A DNA stretch of 64,000 nt from NCBI GenBank assembly GCA_036346205.1, contig JARFJB010000400.1, positions 785,001 to 849,000 on the forward strand. The letters are read 5' to 3'. The position numbers and the translations under genes are program-made. The notes below the pieces were generated by a model. That model did no database searches and was not told where the DNA came from. It was given only the letters and a program-made list of their open reading frames with translations. Each line of letters starts with the position of its first letter. Positions within the stretch are counted from its first letter, which is position 1. Origin of the DNA: Vesta saturnalis (lineage: Eukaryota; Arthropoda; Insecta; Coleoptera; Lampyridae). Shown piece after piece: positions 33,661-44,455 of this stretch.

Positions 33661-34741
33661 TTCGCCGAAAATAAATACTATACCTAATTCTCCTTTTTCA
33701 AAGTGTACCGGCATTTTAAATAGCATAAGATGTTCAAACGTTTGTTACTTATTAATTATGCGTTTAACTGAATTTGTTAAGTTTGATTTATGCGCTTCTT
33801 TTTTTTCATGGCTACTGCTATTATGATAAATTTTATTGCTGGAAAATGGTTTCAGGAAAATTAAAACAATTTCAGTTCAATTCATTCTAGACTAATACAA
33901 CTTTTTACACAAATTGTTACGTAGTTACCTCACCAAATAAGGAAAAGTACATGTAATGTCCAATTTGTCATAAAAATTTTGCGACAGTATCATATTGAAT
34001 TTATATTTTTATATCTATTAACAGTTTTTTTACGAAATTACATTCTCACTCACATACGTAATACAAAAGTCAATATATTTTACCATTTATTTAAGTATGA
34101 TATTTTTTCTGGTCAATATACCTAATATTATACAGGGTGCTCATTGATTACACCACAAAGAATTAAAATAAAAATCTTAAAATTGTAAATATTACAAAAA
34201 CCGTTGCAGATAGACAAAATTTGTTTATTACAAAAAATGTAGGTCTTTCAATTTTTTTTCGAATAATGTAATAATATACAGGGTGTTGTATTTCAGACAT
34301 GATAGTTCTTTACATTTAAAACAAAAAAAAATTATAAATTCATACTTCTGGTACACCCTGTATAAAAATTAAATAAGTCATATTTCTTAAAATTCATAGA
34401 TTTGGTAGTAACCTCAAAATAAATTTTGAACTACTATGAAAAATGATAATTTTTTATCTAAAAGTACAAATATTTCAAAAACGGTTAGGTTTAGATATAT
34501 AATATGTTTAATAGAAAGTGGTTGCTTTTCAGAGTAGAAACGAAATCCCCAATAAAAATTATACCATTCCATTTAAAATAAGAAAGATAGGTTATGTACC
34601 GCTGTACGGAACACTCTATATGCGAAAATATTTTTAGGTTACAGCGTGCTTGAATTCAAGCCGCTTGTGTATAAAACATTTTTTCTACTGTACATAGTTT
34701 AGCCGCAAATTCGTTTTGAGGTACTAATGCCACACCCTGTA

Positions 34742-36238
34742 TATAGATAGAGGATAGGGTGGTAGATGGTTATGGATGGTTACACAAAAAACCCAAATCT
34801 GCCAGGACATGTTTTTGAAAATTTGTAACCTTGTATATAATTAAAGAAAAAAAGTCAACTAAATCTCAGACACAATAAAAATCTGTATGAACATCTTCAT
34901 ATTATATGGGTAATTCTGATTTTTAATATTTCTGTAGTACACAATATTTGTAGTGCTCAAAATAAACAAGTATATATGTGGTCAAACGTGACAATAGAGC
35001 TAATTTTCACTTAGAAACGCTTTAAAAACAAGTGTTATACCGTTAAATGAGGCATATAATAAGGAATCGAACACAAAACCTCTAATCCAATATTTCTAAG
35101 ATGTTAGACAGGTAAATAGGTAGCTTTATGACTAGCCTAGATAAATGTGAACAGCTTAGATACTGTTGACTTCTCTTTCAAGCTTACTTCATTACGGTCG
35201 ATAGAAAGAAGCTACCGGTTTCTTCAATTTTCTGTAACTCTTTCACTTTCAAAATTAAAACAAAACTATTTTATCGTTATTTAGGCCATTTTTAACGTAG
35301 AATTTAATGCAGTAATTTTTGCTAGCCATTTCCATATCTGTGATGTAACTCGAAGTAATTTTTTAAATGAAAGTATATTTGACCATGGCTTTAAAAAACA
35401 GTTTTTTTACACGCTTTCCCAACGTACCGGGTGTTGCGCTAGGGTCGGTCAGCGTTAATAGATCATTGGCGAGCTTTGGCTGTGACAAATGTTTTAGTCA
35501 AATTAAAAATTGATTTTTGCTTGCTTTTCTTGGCCAACTTTGTGTAAGAAGTACCTCCTGAAAGTATTCAAGGTGTGTGCCCAGTTCCTGGACACAGCAT
35601 GATGCCGATAGATTAAGACTTCGGTTTAATGAGAAGAAAAAGAAGGTGACAGGATTATCAAAATTAAAGATTTTGAGGGTTGGCTTACCCTACACCTTAA
35701 ACCATCTGTTCATGGAATCTCCCAAGCCAGGCAGATAGCCATAAAGGAGATTGTCTGAAGCTAAAGTCAATTTATTGTAGCGGATCTATTGTTATCAAAC
35801 TATATAAAGTTGGCCAAAGTCGTCTAATCGCAAGAGAACCAGCATTGGCATATGGCACACAATATTTATCAATAAAAAAAGCTTAGTATCAAAACATTAT
35901 GCATCTGCTCCGTTTTGTAACATCAGGAAATATAGATTTTTTTTAAAAGAACTCTTATAGATAACAATCCTACAGCTCCGCGCTCTGCATACAAAATGAA
36001 GGTTTGGAGGAGGAAGTCGATTCGGAAACGGATATTTACGAATAATACTGTGCCTTTTAAATGTAATTTCACTATTTTAAGTTTATTCTAACGGTTTTTG
36101 TTTGTACTTTTTGTGCAAAATGGAATACACTTTTAAAAAATATAATTGATTATGCATTTTTATTATTTTGTGATAAAATGCAAAGGAAACGTGCTTAAGT
36201 CGATTAAAAAACAATTCTAAAAATAAGCCACTTTTATA
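34742..36238. other. Unclassified region between two long-TIR elements
   Basis: AT-rich, no domain-bearing frame. 35570-35780 has a slightly higher G+C content but no protein similarity I can recognise. Confidence 0.4.
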
Positions 36239-36240
36239 TA

Positions 36241-38384
36241 CAGGGTGTCCCATAAGTGTTTCATTATATTTCAGGAGGTGATAGTACATCGAAAAATAAT
36301 GTGGTTCTTCATATAAACCATATTCTAATAATACTTCGTTGGGAAGATGTAGGGTGTTAAAGTTTTATTAAAATATTCAATTTTTGTTGATATCTTTAAA
36401 ACCGCATGAGATATGTAAATGAAATTTGACATGTTTTGAGAGTTAATGTAGTTGCATTTATTTATGTGAAAAGGTTATTTTTAATTTCACCAGTGTCGTG
36501 CGTATGGACGCATCTCAGCACATTTTTAATGGAAAAAATGGTACGCCACTACTTTTTATCAAAATAAAAATTATTTTTGGAAATTTCATTTAATTTAGAA
36601 GAAAAATGCTCACTTGACTATTTTTTATCCAACGCATCGTTGCCAGTAAAAAAATAAAAACCGTATACATGCATGATCATCTAAATGGTTTTATATATTA
36701 AATGTGTTCTAAATATTATTATTTCCTAAAAACTTACAGAAATTGTTCAAATTGGTGGCCATTTTGATCAAGACAGAATTGAGCTCACCTGTTCATTGAT
36801 ACCCTGACACATTGAAATAGTCCAGGTGTGTGTTGGATTTGTGTGCAGATGGCCATCATCCTTGCTAGCAACTCCTCTTCACTGGCAACCCGTCTTTCAT
36901 ACACCAAACTTTTTACATAGCCCCCCAAAGGCCAGAGGTTCAAATCAGAGAATCGCACCGGCCAATTTACTAGTCCTCCTTGGCCAATCCAGTGATTAGG
37001 AAAAACCTGATCAAGATATTGCCAAGCAAGCAAATAAAAATGCGCAGGTGCCCCATCGTGTTGAAACCACATTCTTTATCTAACATTCAGTGACACATCC
37101 TCCAAAAGGACTGGTAAAATGTTTCTTAAATGTTCATAAATGTGGCTAGTTAGACGAGGTGGGAGCAGATAAGGACCAATTAGATTATCAGGAAAAATGC
37201 CGGTCCAAATGTTTATGGAAAATTGTCGTTGGTTGTTGCGAAAAGCAATGGTTATCCAATTCCCATATGATTATTATGGCTATTAAAAAGGCTTTCTCGC
37301 ATAAAGTATACCTCGTCCGAAAAGAGATCCTGTTGCCATAAATGCTTCTGTAACCACCATCGACAAAAGCGTCGTCGACATGGGTAATCTTCTGGGCTTA
37401 AAGTTTGTACTTTTTGAAGATGGTATAGAAAAATTTGTTGTTCGCGTAGAATACGCCAAACTGTGGATCCGTGCAGTATTGGTATTGTGTCCAATAGCCC
37501 GGATACTGGTGGAAGGATTTACCTGCAATTGTTGAAGCAGAGCTTGTTCAAGTTCAACGGTCCTCGCTGAAAATGTACGGGCTAAACCTCTCCGATGTAG
37601 TCTACCTGTTTCTCTAAGACGGCTATGAATCCTAGAGAAGATACTTACTCGTCTTGGAAATTTTTGTCCATACAATCGCGAAGCTCTTTTCCATTGCAAT
37701 CTGCCTTTCCGTAAATAAGACGCATACCCGCATGTTCGGCTGATGTAAATTGAGCCATGAAAATTAATTCATTAATTTAAACAAATTAACACAATTCAAC
37801 AAAAAATAACACATTCAACCAAATATTTATAAAAAAATTGTTACTTAATGACAATACATTAATTTTTAAGGTAGTCACAACGACGCAAATCATAATGCGT
37901 CAAATAGTTGACAGCAGCTATATGGAATGGAGTTATTATTAGTCAAACTTGCGGATACGCATACCATTTGTGCATGTAGACGGTTTTTATTTTTTACTAG
38001 GAAACAATGCGTTGGATAAAAATAGTCAAGTGAGCATTCTTCTTCTAAATTAAATAAAATTTCTAAAAATAATTTTTATTTTGATAAAAATCAGTGACGT
38101 ACCATTTTTTTCCTTGAAAAATGTGCTGAGATGTGTCAGTACGCACGACGCTGGTGAAATTAAAAATAACCTTTTTACAGAAATGCGCCTACATTAACCC
38201 TTAAAACATACCAAATTTCATTTACATATCTCACGCGATTTTAAAGATATCAATAAAAATTGAATATTTTAATAAAACTTTAACAATGAAGCATTATTAG
38301 AATATGGCTTATATGAAGAACCACATTATTTTTCGATGTACTATCATCCCATGCAATATAATTAAACAAATATGGGACACCCTG
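36241..38384 (-). mobile_element. Long-TIR mariner-superfamily element with TA duplication
   Basis: TIRs of about 414-433 bp: 36241-36673 pairs with 37971-38384. The ends are CAGGGTGTCCCATA and TATGGGACACCCTG, each flanked by TA (36239-36240 and 38385-38386). The arms are about 90% alike by eye, so the 2144-bp copy could form a very long hairpin. One transposase gene lies between the arms on the minus strand. Confidence 0.92.
36780..37758 (-). pseudogene. DUF4817-type transposase of the 36241-38384 element
   Basis: Start MAQFTSAEHAGMRLIYGKAD at 37758, the family N-terminus. A frameshift near 37680 leads to the DUF4817 helix-turn-helix ('FSRIHSRLRETGRLHRRG') in 37699-37283. The first catalytic Asp is in 'LFSDEVYFMRESLFN' (37494-37252 frame). 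The second is in 'MWFQHDGAPAHF' at 37072, followed by 'NHWIGQGGLVNWP'. The third block is 'RFSDLN', after which the frame differs from family usage, and the C-terminal 'KSLVYERRVASEEELL' returns. All three catalytic Asp codons survive, but there are at least three frameshifts or stops. Confidence 0.85.
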
Positions 38385-38386
38385 TA

Positions 38387-39753
38387 CATAGCAAATAAGT
38401 TTTTAATACAATTTAAAGAATATTGTCTAAAAACGGTAAAAAAATATTCTCAACAGTAATATTTGCAGACTCAAATGAAAACTTTTAAATTTTCTCCAAA
38501 CCAGTAAAAAGTGACTTAAGCATCTTTTGCTTGCATTGTGAATTGTAAACTTTTGCAACTGTTCACAGAGCAAGCTTTGCTTGAGATTCTTTTATAAATT
38601 TCTTTAGTTTGAGAAAATAGAGAAATTTGCGGTTTTCACCAAATTGTTTAGTATTTACTCAAATTGAATAGATATGCCTTTGTCGTACCTTAACTTGAAA
38701 CCTTTTATAGAAAAGTAGAAAATTTTCAACGTTTTGCCATAATTTTTTACCAAGATACGGTCTCTGGTTGACCTTAGTAGGACACCCGGTATAGAAAACC
38801 TGGTTCAAAGTACACAGGTGGTATCAAAACTTTTCAAAGATGATGTGATGTATCACACTTCCCTATTCTAAAACTTTAAGCCGTCAAATGGAATTGTCAA
38901 ATAATTGCATTACAAATCAGATAAAACATTTCAGCACAATGACATTGAAATGATTTTTCCAAAAATTACTTACAAATATAAAACAACCAAATATACAATT
39001 TAAAATTAGTGAACCCATTGAAACTACGTCTTTTAATTATTTATAAATTAAAAATGCACTTTGATCATGTGTAATAAACTAATGGGAAAACCAGATCAAA
39101 TTCTTTGTATGCTATAGTGGTCTCGAATGTTTCTATGCTGCCCAAATTAAACCATTTTGTTGTAGCCACAAAAACATAATCAAAAACTGTTCGATTTTGT
39201 ACTATCCACATTGTCACATACTGTGGCATTGGCTCAGATATAGTCAACGGCACAAGGTAAACAACATTTTTTCTTAATATGAATGTTACACAACCCAAAC
39301 AATATATTATTTAATCAAAATGCATCTCACAAATACATTATTTCATAGAAATGCATCTGATAAGGCTCTAATTTATACTGAAAACACCACTTAACCTCAA
39401 TAAATACTTTTATGATAAATATTGTACTTTGAACATTTCGAATCTTTTTTTTATAACAAGTTTATTAATAATTTTTGATACAGAATCACTCGCTTTCTTA
39501 AAATTTGAAATCACCTTATAAAATGTCAATAAACTATAATATAGTGTATATGCAAACTAAAAGTACACTAAGCAAAAGTAATATTTGTAGACATAAAGCA
39601 AAATACACAGCCAACAATTATCGTTATTTTGTATTTAAACCAAATCAAAAAACCACCAATAGAATTATATACCATACCTCATTGACAATAAATTTAATAA
39701 CCTTGGTACGTAATTAATTGAATCATTTAATTAATGACTACATAAAAAGGATA
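38387..39753. other. Region downstream of NAA60, mostly unclassified
   Basis: Contains a 77-codon minus-strand frame (39298-39065) with fairly balanced composition but no recognised domain. It lies on the side where NAA60 C-terminal exons would be expected, but it does not resemble them. A mariner-type end motif (GGACACCCGGTATA) lies at 38781. Confidence 0.4.
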
Positions 39754-40451
39754 TCATAAGCCCCAAGGTGGATGACCTCCATTAATATACAGAACATACG
39801 TAAATCCATCTTTACATCTACCATTAATAGAATAATAATAAGGCAAAAATTTGTGAAGCTGAAATCTAATCAAACAAATTAATTGTGCATATTAATATAA
39901 TGCTTACTTTCTATGTTCATAAAACAAGATCGCAGCAGAATTTGTAGTTAGAACATGTAAAAAAATTGCTTTAACCTTCTTTTTTTCCATAGTTGTAAGT
40001 TGATTAATAAGAGAATCCAGTAACAACGTAGCAATACCATTTCTTCGAAATTGTTTAGATACACCTAATGATAAAATATACCCGACATCGGAAGTTTTTA
40101 CAAAAGCTTTTGCCAAAATACCCGCGTCTTCTTCATTTAATATTTTATATGGCTTTATTTCAGCTACAATTAATCCTACTATCACTTGATTATAAACGGC
40201 AGCCAGTGCATAAAACCTAACGAGCAAAATGTTAAGGTGATGCCTGCTGCTTAAACACAAACCTTTGGCTTGAGGTAATTTCTTCGTACCAGGTAATTGG
40301 ATATTCTATTGGAAACCATTCTTGACATAACGCACGCACTTCATCCAAATCGGTCGGACATAAAAAACGTAACTGAACATCAGCCAAGGAACATAAAGGA
40401 ACCTGTACTTCTACCGAACAATTTTCATTACTTCTACTATTTGTACGGTAC
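39754..40451 (-). CDS. Naa60: N-alpha-acetyltransferase 60 (NAA60), three exons visible
   Basis: GNAT-fold N-terminal acetyltransferase that in animals sits on the Golgi and acetylates N-termini of membrane proteins facing the cytosol. Exons on the minus strand: 40451-40263, 40216-39908 and 39865-39754. Phases fit exactly (1+186+2, 1+306+2). Exon 1 has 'VQLRFLCPTDLDEVR' and 'WFPIEYPITWYEEITSS'. Exon 2 has 'YALAAVYN', 'VGLIVAEIKPY', 'YILSLGV', the acetyl-CoA loop 'FRRNGIATLLLD' and 'IFLHVLTTNSAAILFYE'. Exon 3 has 'FLPYYYSI' and 'YINGGHPPW'. Introns are 46 nt (40217-40262) and 42 nt (39866-39907), both GT-AG. No Met precedes the domain, so the start codon lies in an upstream exon (AG acceptor at 40453). 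The frame stops two codons after HPPW at 39754, without the usual C-terminal membrane-binding helices. Confidence 0.87.
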
Positions 40452-40453
40452 CT

Positions 40454-40977
40454 GAAATATAATATCAAAATCTTATGGAGGAATAATGAATGGTTTTAAT
40501 ACCAATTAATCCCAGCCATGTAACCCTATCCGGTACTTTAAAAAATAAGATTATAATCTATAATCTTTCTTAAAACCAAATTTTTGCCAATATCCAATTT
40601 AATAAATTTATAAATTTTCTGTCCACTTGGATCATCCATATTTAGTAATCAACTATAAAAAAAATAACACACTCTTATAAAATGAAGACTAAATTTTTAT
40701 AAAGATACGTTTTCCACTTGTCATGCTATATTTAGTACCCCAGGACATTGTTAATTAAATTTTTTTATCTCTTTTTTGAACATCATTTTTATTTATTAAG
40801 AAATAATTTTAATTTAATTTTCCCAGGGATTTGTAACTCACGTACCTATGCTGGTAGCATTATAAGAAAATTGAATGTTAAGGTCATACTACACTTTCGG
40901 ATTTTACACAACTAAAAATTTGTACTTTAAATGTCATTTTTGAAATATTAAAACACAATTGTTTATACACTAGGAGC
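40454..40977. other. Upstream flank of NAA60
   Basis: AT-rich sequence that probably holds intron and 5' exon or promoter of NAA60. I could not identify the start-codon exon. It ends at the MITE beginning at 40978. Confidence 0.4.
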
Positions 40978-41224
40978 CACTGAACTGTACTTATACTGGA
41001 ACGCGTATTAGCTGTCTCTGCCAAAGAAAAGCTGCGAGGCGAGAGAGATAGTGTGCAAGGGTCACTCCTGTTCTTTTCGTAACGCTTTACGCATGCGCTG
41101 TGCGAGAGAGCAGACAGCGTCAAAGCACGTCACTCCAAAACAAACTAACCAAAATGTAACTTCAAATCGGAAATTATCATTTACTTATTAATTATTGATT
41201 TTAACTACACTGCTTATTGTATTA

Positions 41225-43622
41225 ATTTTAATTTTTATCTAAAATGTCGAGAATTGGAAATTACACCATTATCGACCATTTACTACGTTTTATTAAAACA
41301 TCAATTTTTAACCATGGTACAAATTCAATGGTATGTCAGGTCCGCGCTTCAGTCAGTCAGCAGTTTGTTGTCATGATGGTTCTCATGGTTGTTTGCGTTC
41401 GTTATTCTCATGTATCACGTACGCGTTTTGTCGATAATGTACGAAAGACACCTTGGTATTCTGTGTGTATCGGAGACAAAGCGCAAAGGAAAGGATGCTG
41501 TGGAGATGAAGGACGGCAGCCTAGCAATATGGCCTGGACGTGAGACTGAAGCGCATGGCGCGTAAGGAGTTGGGGTGATCGTAAGTGAAAGAGCGAAAAG
41601 ATGTGTTAAACAGTACGAATTGGTATCTCCCCGAGTAATATGGGTTAGAATGAATGTGGAGTTTCGAATAATTTTTCTTATGGCATGCTATGCACCGGTG
41701 AATGAAGAAAGAGACCAGGAGTGTGAAAACTTCTGGAACGAAGTAGATAACGTGTTGAATGTATGTAATCCAAACGAAAGAGTGATGATAGTGGGGGATA
41801 TGCACGGATGGTTAGATATACAGAGAGAACATACAGAACGCGTTCTAGGAAAGTTCGGAGACCAAAGAGTCAATGAGAATGGTGAACGCCTGGTGAACAT
41901 CTGTGTGGAGAGAAGCCTGGTTGTATCCAATACGTGGTTTAAACATAAAATTGTACATATGTATACATGGCAAAGAGGTGAATCTAAATGTATGATAGAC
42001 TTGATAGTGCATGATGAACGGCTCAGAAACCTGGTGGAAGACACAAAAGTAATGCGCGGATCGGACCACTTTTTGGTTATACCGAGAGCATGTTTAGGGC
42101 AAAAGTGGGTCTGGATAAGGAAAGTAAACGTATTGCGAACGCCCAGAATTAGGGAAGACAAACTAGTGGATAATGATGCGAGAATGAAATACGCAGGTTC
42201 TGTGAGTAAAGAGTAGAATGTGAATTAAACAGTGCGAACGAACAAATGAAAAACACTGACGTTGAAAGTGCATGGATAAGCTTGAAAAACTGTGTTGTCA
42301 ATTGTGCCGGGCGGATATGTGGAAGAGCGACTGTAGGTAGACAGAAAAAATGTGCTTGGTGGAGGGTAAAAAAGGCAGTATGGACAAGCGAAGGAGGCAG
42401 TGAAAATACGCTAAGAGGACGTGATGACTGTGGAAGGAGGGAAAATGCAGCATAATTTTGAGGGAAACAAAAAAACTCTTCTGGAAATGGGTCAAAAATA
42501 CAAAGCGTGGCCCAAAACGGAACGCTGTAGGAGTGATGAATATGAGCAAAGAAATAGTATGGGACGATTGTGAAGTAAGGAAATTCTGGCAAGAATATTT
42601 CGGAAAACTGTACAGTAGTGAGGAAAGTAAGACTGAAGGGTTAAATAAGGAGAATATAGAAGGAATGGTGAATGAAACTGAGAAGGATATTGGGATGAAT
42701 GAGTTAGAGAAAACGTTAGGAAGGTTGAAAAACGGCAAGGGAGCAGGCGTAGATGAAATCACTGGAGAAATTCTAAAGTATGGGGGTGCAAAGCTTATAC
42801 AAAGATTGTGTGAATTATTCAATGTATGCCTTATGTGTGGAAAAGTGCCGTGGAATTGGAAGAGCGCGATTATTTTACCACTGCATAAGGGTAAGGGGAA
42901 CAAGAGTGATTGCAAGAACTACAGAGGAATAAGTTTGCTCAGCGTGTTTGGTAAAGTATTTGGAAGAATACTGATTGATAGAGCGCGAGAAACTACACAA
43001 GCTAAGATTTGGGATGTGCAGGGAGAAGATGTATCGATCATATGGTTGCTCTCCAGCAGGTGATCGAAAAGTGTTTAAGGGTAAAAAGGAAGTTGTGCTG
43101 TGCATTTGTAGATCTGGAGAAGCATACGACAGAGTGAATAGGGAGAATCTGTGGGAAATATTAAATGAATATGGCGTAAATAAAGGTCTAATAAATGGAG
43201 TAAGGGCAGTGTACAAAGGTAGTCGGGCATGTGTTAGGGTGAGATGAGGTGTGAGTGAATACTTTAATATTGATCAAGGAGTGCGACAAGGTTGTGTAAT
43301 GTCACCTTGGTTGTTCAATGTATACATGGATAAATGTGTTAGACAAGCATGTACCGATACAAAGGGTGTAATGGTTGGTGACGTAAATGTGCGACTTCTG
43401 GTGTATGCAGAATACACAGTTTTATTAAGTGACAGTGGGGATGAGCTACAAACCGCTCTGAGGAAGTTTGATACAGGCTGTGAGAACATGGACCTAAAGA
43501 TAAACGTGAACAAAACTAAGATTGTGGTGTTCAATCGGGAAAAGGAGAGTAGAGTATTTACCCTGCAAGATGGAATTATGGAGTAAGTGGACGAGCTGGT
43601 ATATTTGGGTAAAATGTTTATG
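41225..43622 (+). mobile_element. LINE copy 2, same family as copy 1 but truncated at the 3' side
   Basis: From about 42490 it is collinear with the 1309-3100 copy at high identity. It extends further 5' into the endonuclease domain but stops near 43622, about 600 bp before the 3' end of copy 1. Loss of the 3' end is not expected from normal target-primed insertion and suggests a later deletion. The left boundary is approximate. Confidence 0.8.
41420..43600 (+). pseudogene. LINE endonuclease and reverse transcriptase, active site mutated
   Basis: Plus strand. The apurinic-type endonuclease (41440-42216) contains 'MACYAPVNEERDQECENFWN', 'VMIVGDMHGWLD' (usually GDMNGW), 'NTWFKHKIVHMYTW' and 'SDHFLVI'. 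A stop at 42214 and frameshifts at about 42240 and 42455 follow. The RT starts in 42458-43063 ('GAGVDEITGEILKYGG', 'NYRGISLLSVFGKVFGR'), passes a frameshift and small deletion near 43030, and continues in 42975-43247 and 43251-43586 ('GVRQGCVMSPWLFNVY'). The catalytic tetrad reads YAEY instead of YADD (about 43406-43417), so both Asp are lost. Copy 1 keeps YADD but has a stop just before it. Confidence 0.88.
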
Positions 43623-44114
43623 TTTATGTTGTATACACCGACTTATATAATTGTTGTCATCACGTTTGTTTTTTACGATTATATTTTTCATACAAATTTA
43701 GAAATTGACTACAATTTGTATAATGTAGAGTGAGTGTGTTATGCGAACATGTCTAACTACTTACATCTTTATATTTACAAACTTTACATCTTTTATGGTT
43801 AATAAAAGTCCGAAGTTTAATGCATACCATTGATTATACCTTGAAATTATTTTTATAGTTCATTATTTTTGTAAAATGACTGAGTATAAAACAGTAGGTG
43901 AAATGAGTTTCAATGGATATTTGTAAATGCCCATGTTATTAATAAATTATCATTGAAAAATACATCATGAAAGTATCCAGAACATATCAAATCCTTCTCA
44001 AACGTTGCAATCGAGTGCTCCATGTATGCGCGTACGTAGGACAGAGATGTAACTTGCGGTCCTCTCTCTCGAATAGGGCTGGCGGACGAAGCGCGCGTAT
44101 AAGTACAGTTCGCG

Positions 44115-44455
44115 CTGGGAACGTCAAGAATCTGAATCCTATTAATTATCTGATATTCCTAGAAATAAATATTTGACGTTTGCAAAGGCTATACTTCTAT
44201 CGATAGTTTGCACTCATTCTAGTCAAATCTTGCATTTTCGCATACCGTTTTTGAACTAAATAATAAAGGAACTTTGAGTAGCGTTTTTTTTTGTTCTAGG
44301 TAAGGCAAGGTGGGGTAGGTGGGCCCCAGTTTTACAACATTTGAAAATAAATGTTACATATCAACGAAGGTTTAGAGATTTGTTTCTAATAGTTTGCAGC
44401 TATTCAGTTTACAATGTGTTTAGTACCTATATTTAATAAAAATAGTTACGCTATA
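44115..44455. other. Unclassified spacer
   Basis: About 340 bases between the MITE and the next element. 44290-44330 (GGTGGGGTAGGTGGGCCCC) has a G-rich run resembling pogo-type ends, but no partner was found. Confidence 0.4.

Larger units (their letters stand above)
30300..34739 (-). mobile_element. Long-TIR mariner-superfamily element with two nested insertions
   Basis: The left arm (30300-31802, less the 30471-31424 insertion) pairs with the right arm 34211-34739, giving TIRs over 500 bp. Outer ends CAGGATGTGGTATTAG and CTAATGCCACACCCTG are flanked by TA at 30298-30299 and 34740-34741. Short copies of the end motif recur inside each arm (30423, 31654 and 31725 on the left, matched on the right), so the arms are themselves mosaics of small TIR units. 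The core holds parts of a DUF4817-type transposase and a mariner. Confidence 0.85.
40978..44114. mobile_element. 8-bp-duplicating MITE, copy 2, interrupted by a LINE
   Basis: The left part (40978 to about 41225) and right part (about 43622-44114) align, in reverse orientation, with successive parts of copy 1 at 18555-19298. The left end begins CACTGAACTGTACTTATACT and the right end has TATAAGTACAGTTCGCG. Flanks CTAGGAGC and CTGGGAAC match at 6 of 8 bases, both differences being transitions, consistent with an old 8-bp duplication. The LINE lies in the gap. Confidence 0.8.

Noticed and set aside
39065..39298. 77-aa minus frame as the missing NAA60 C-terminus
   Set aside because: No resemblance to the NAA60 tail and no acceptor in the right phase was evident. 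Left as unclassified.
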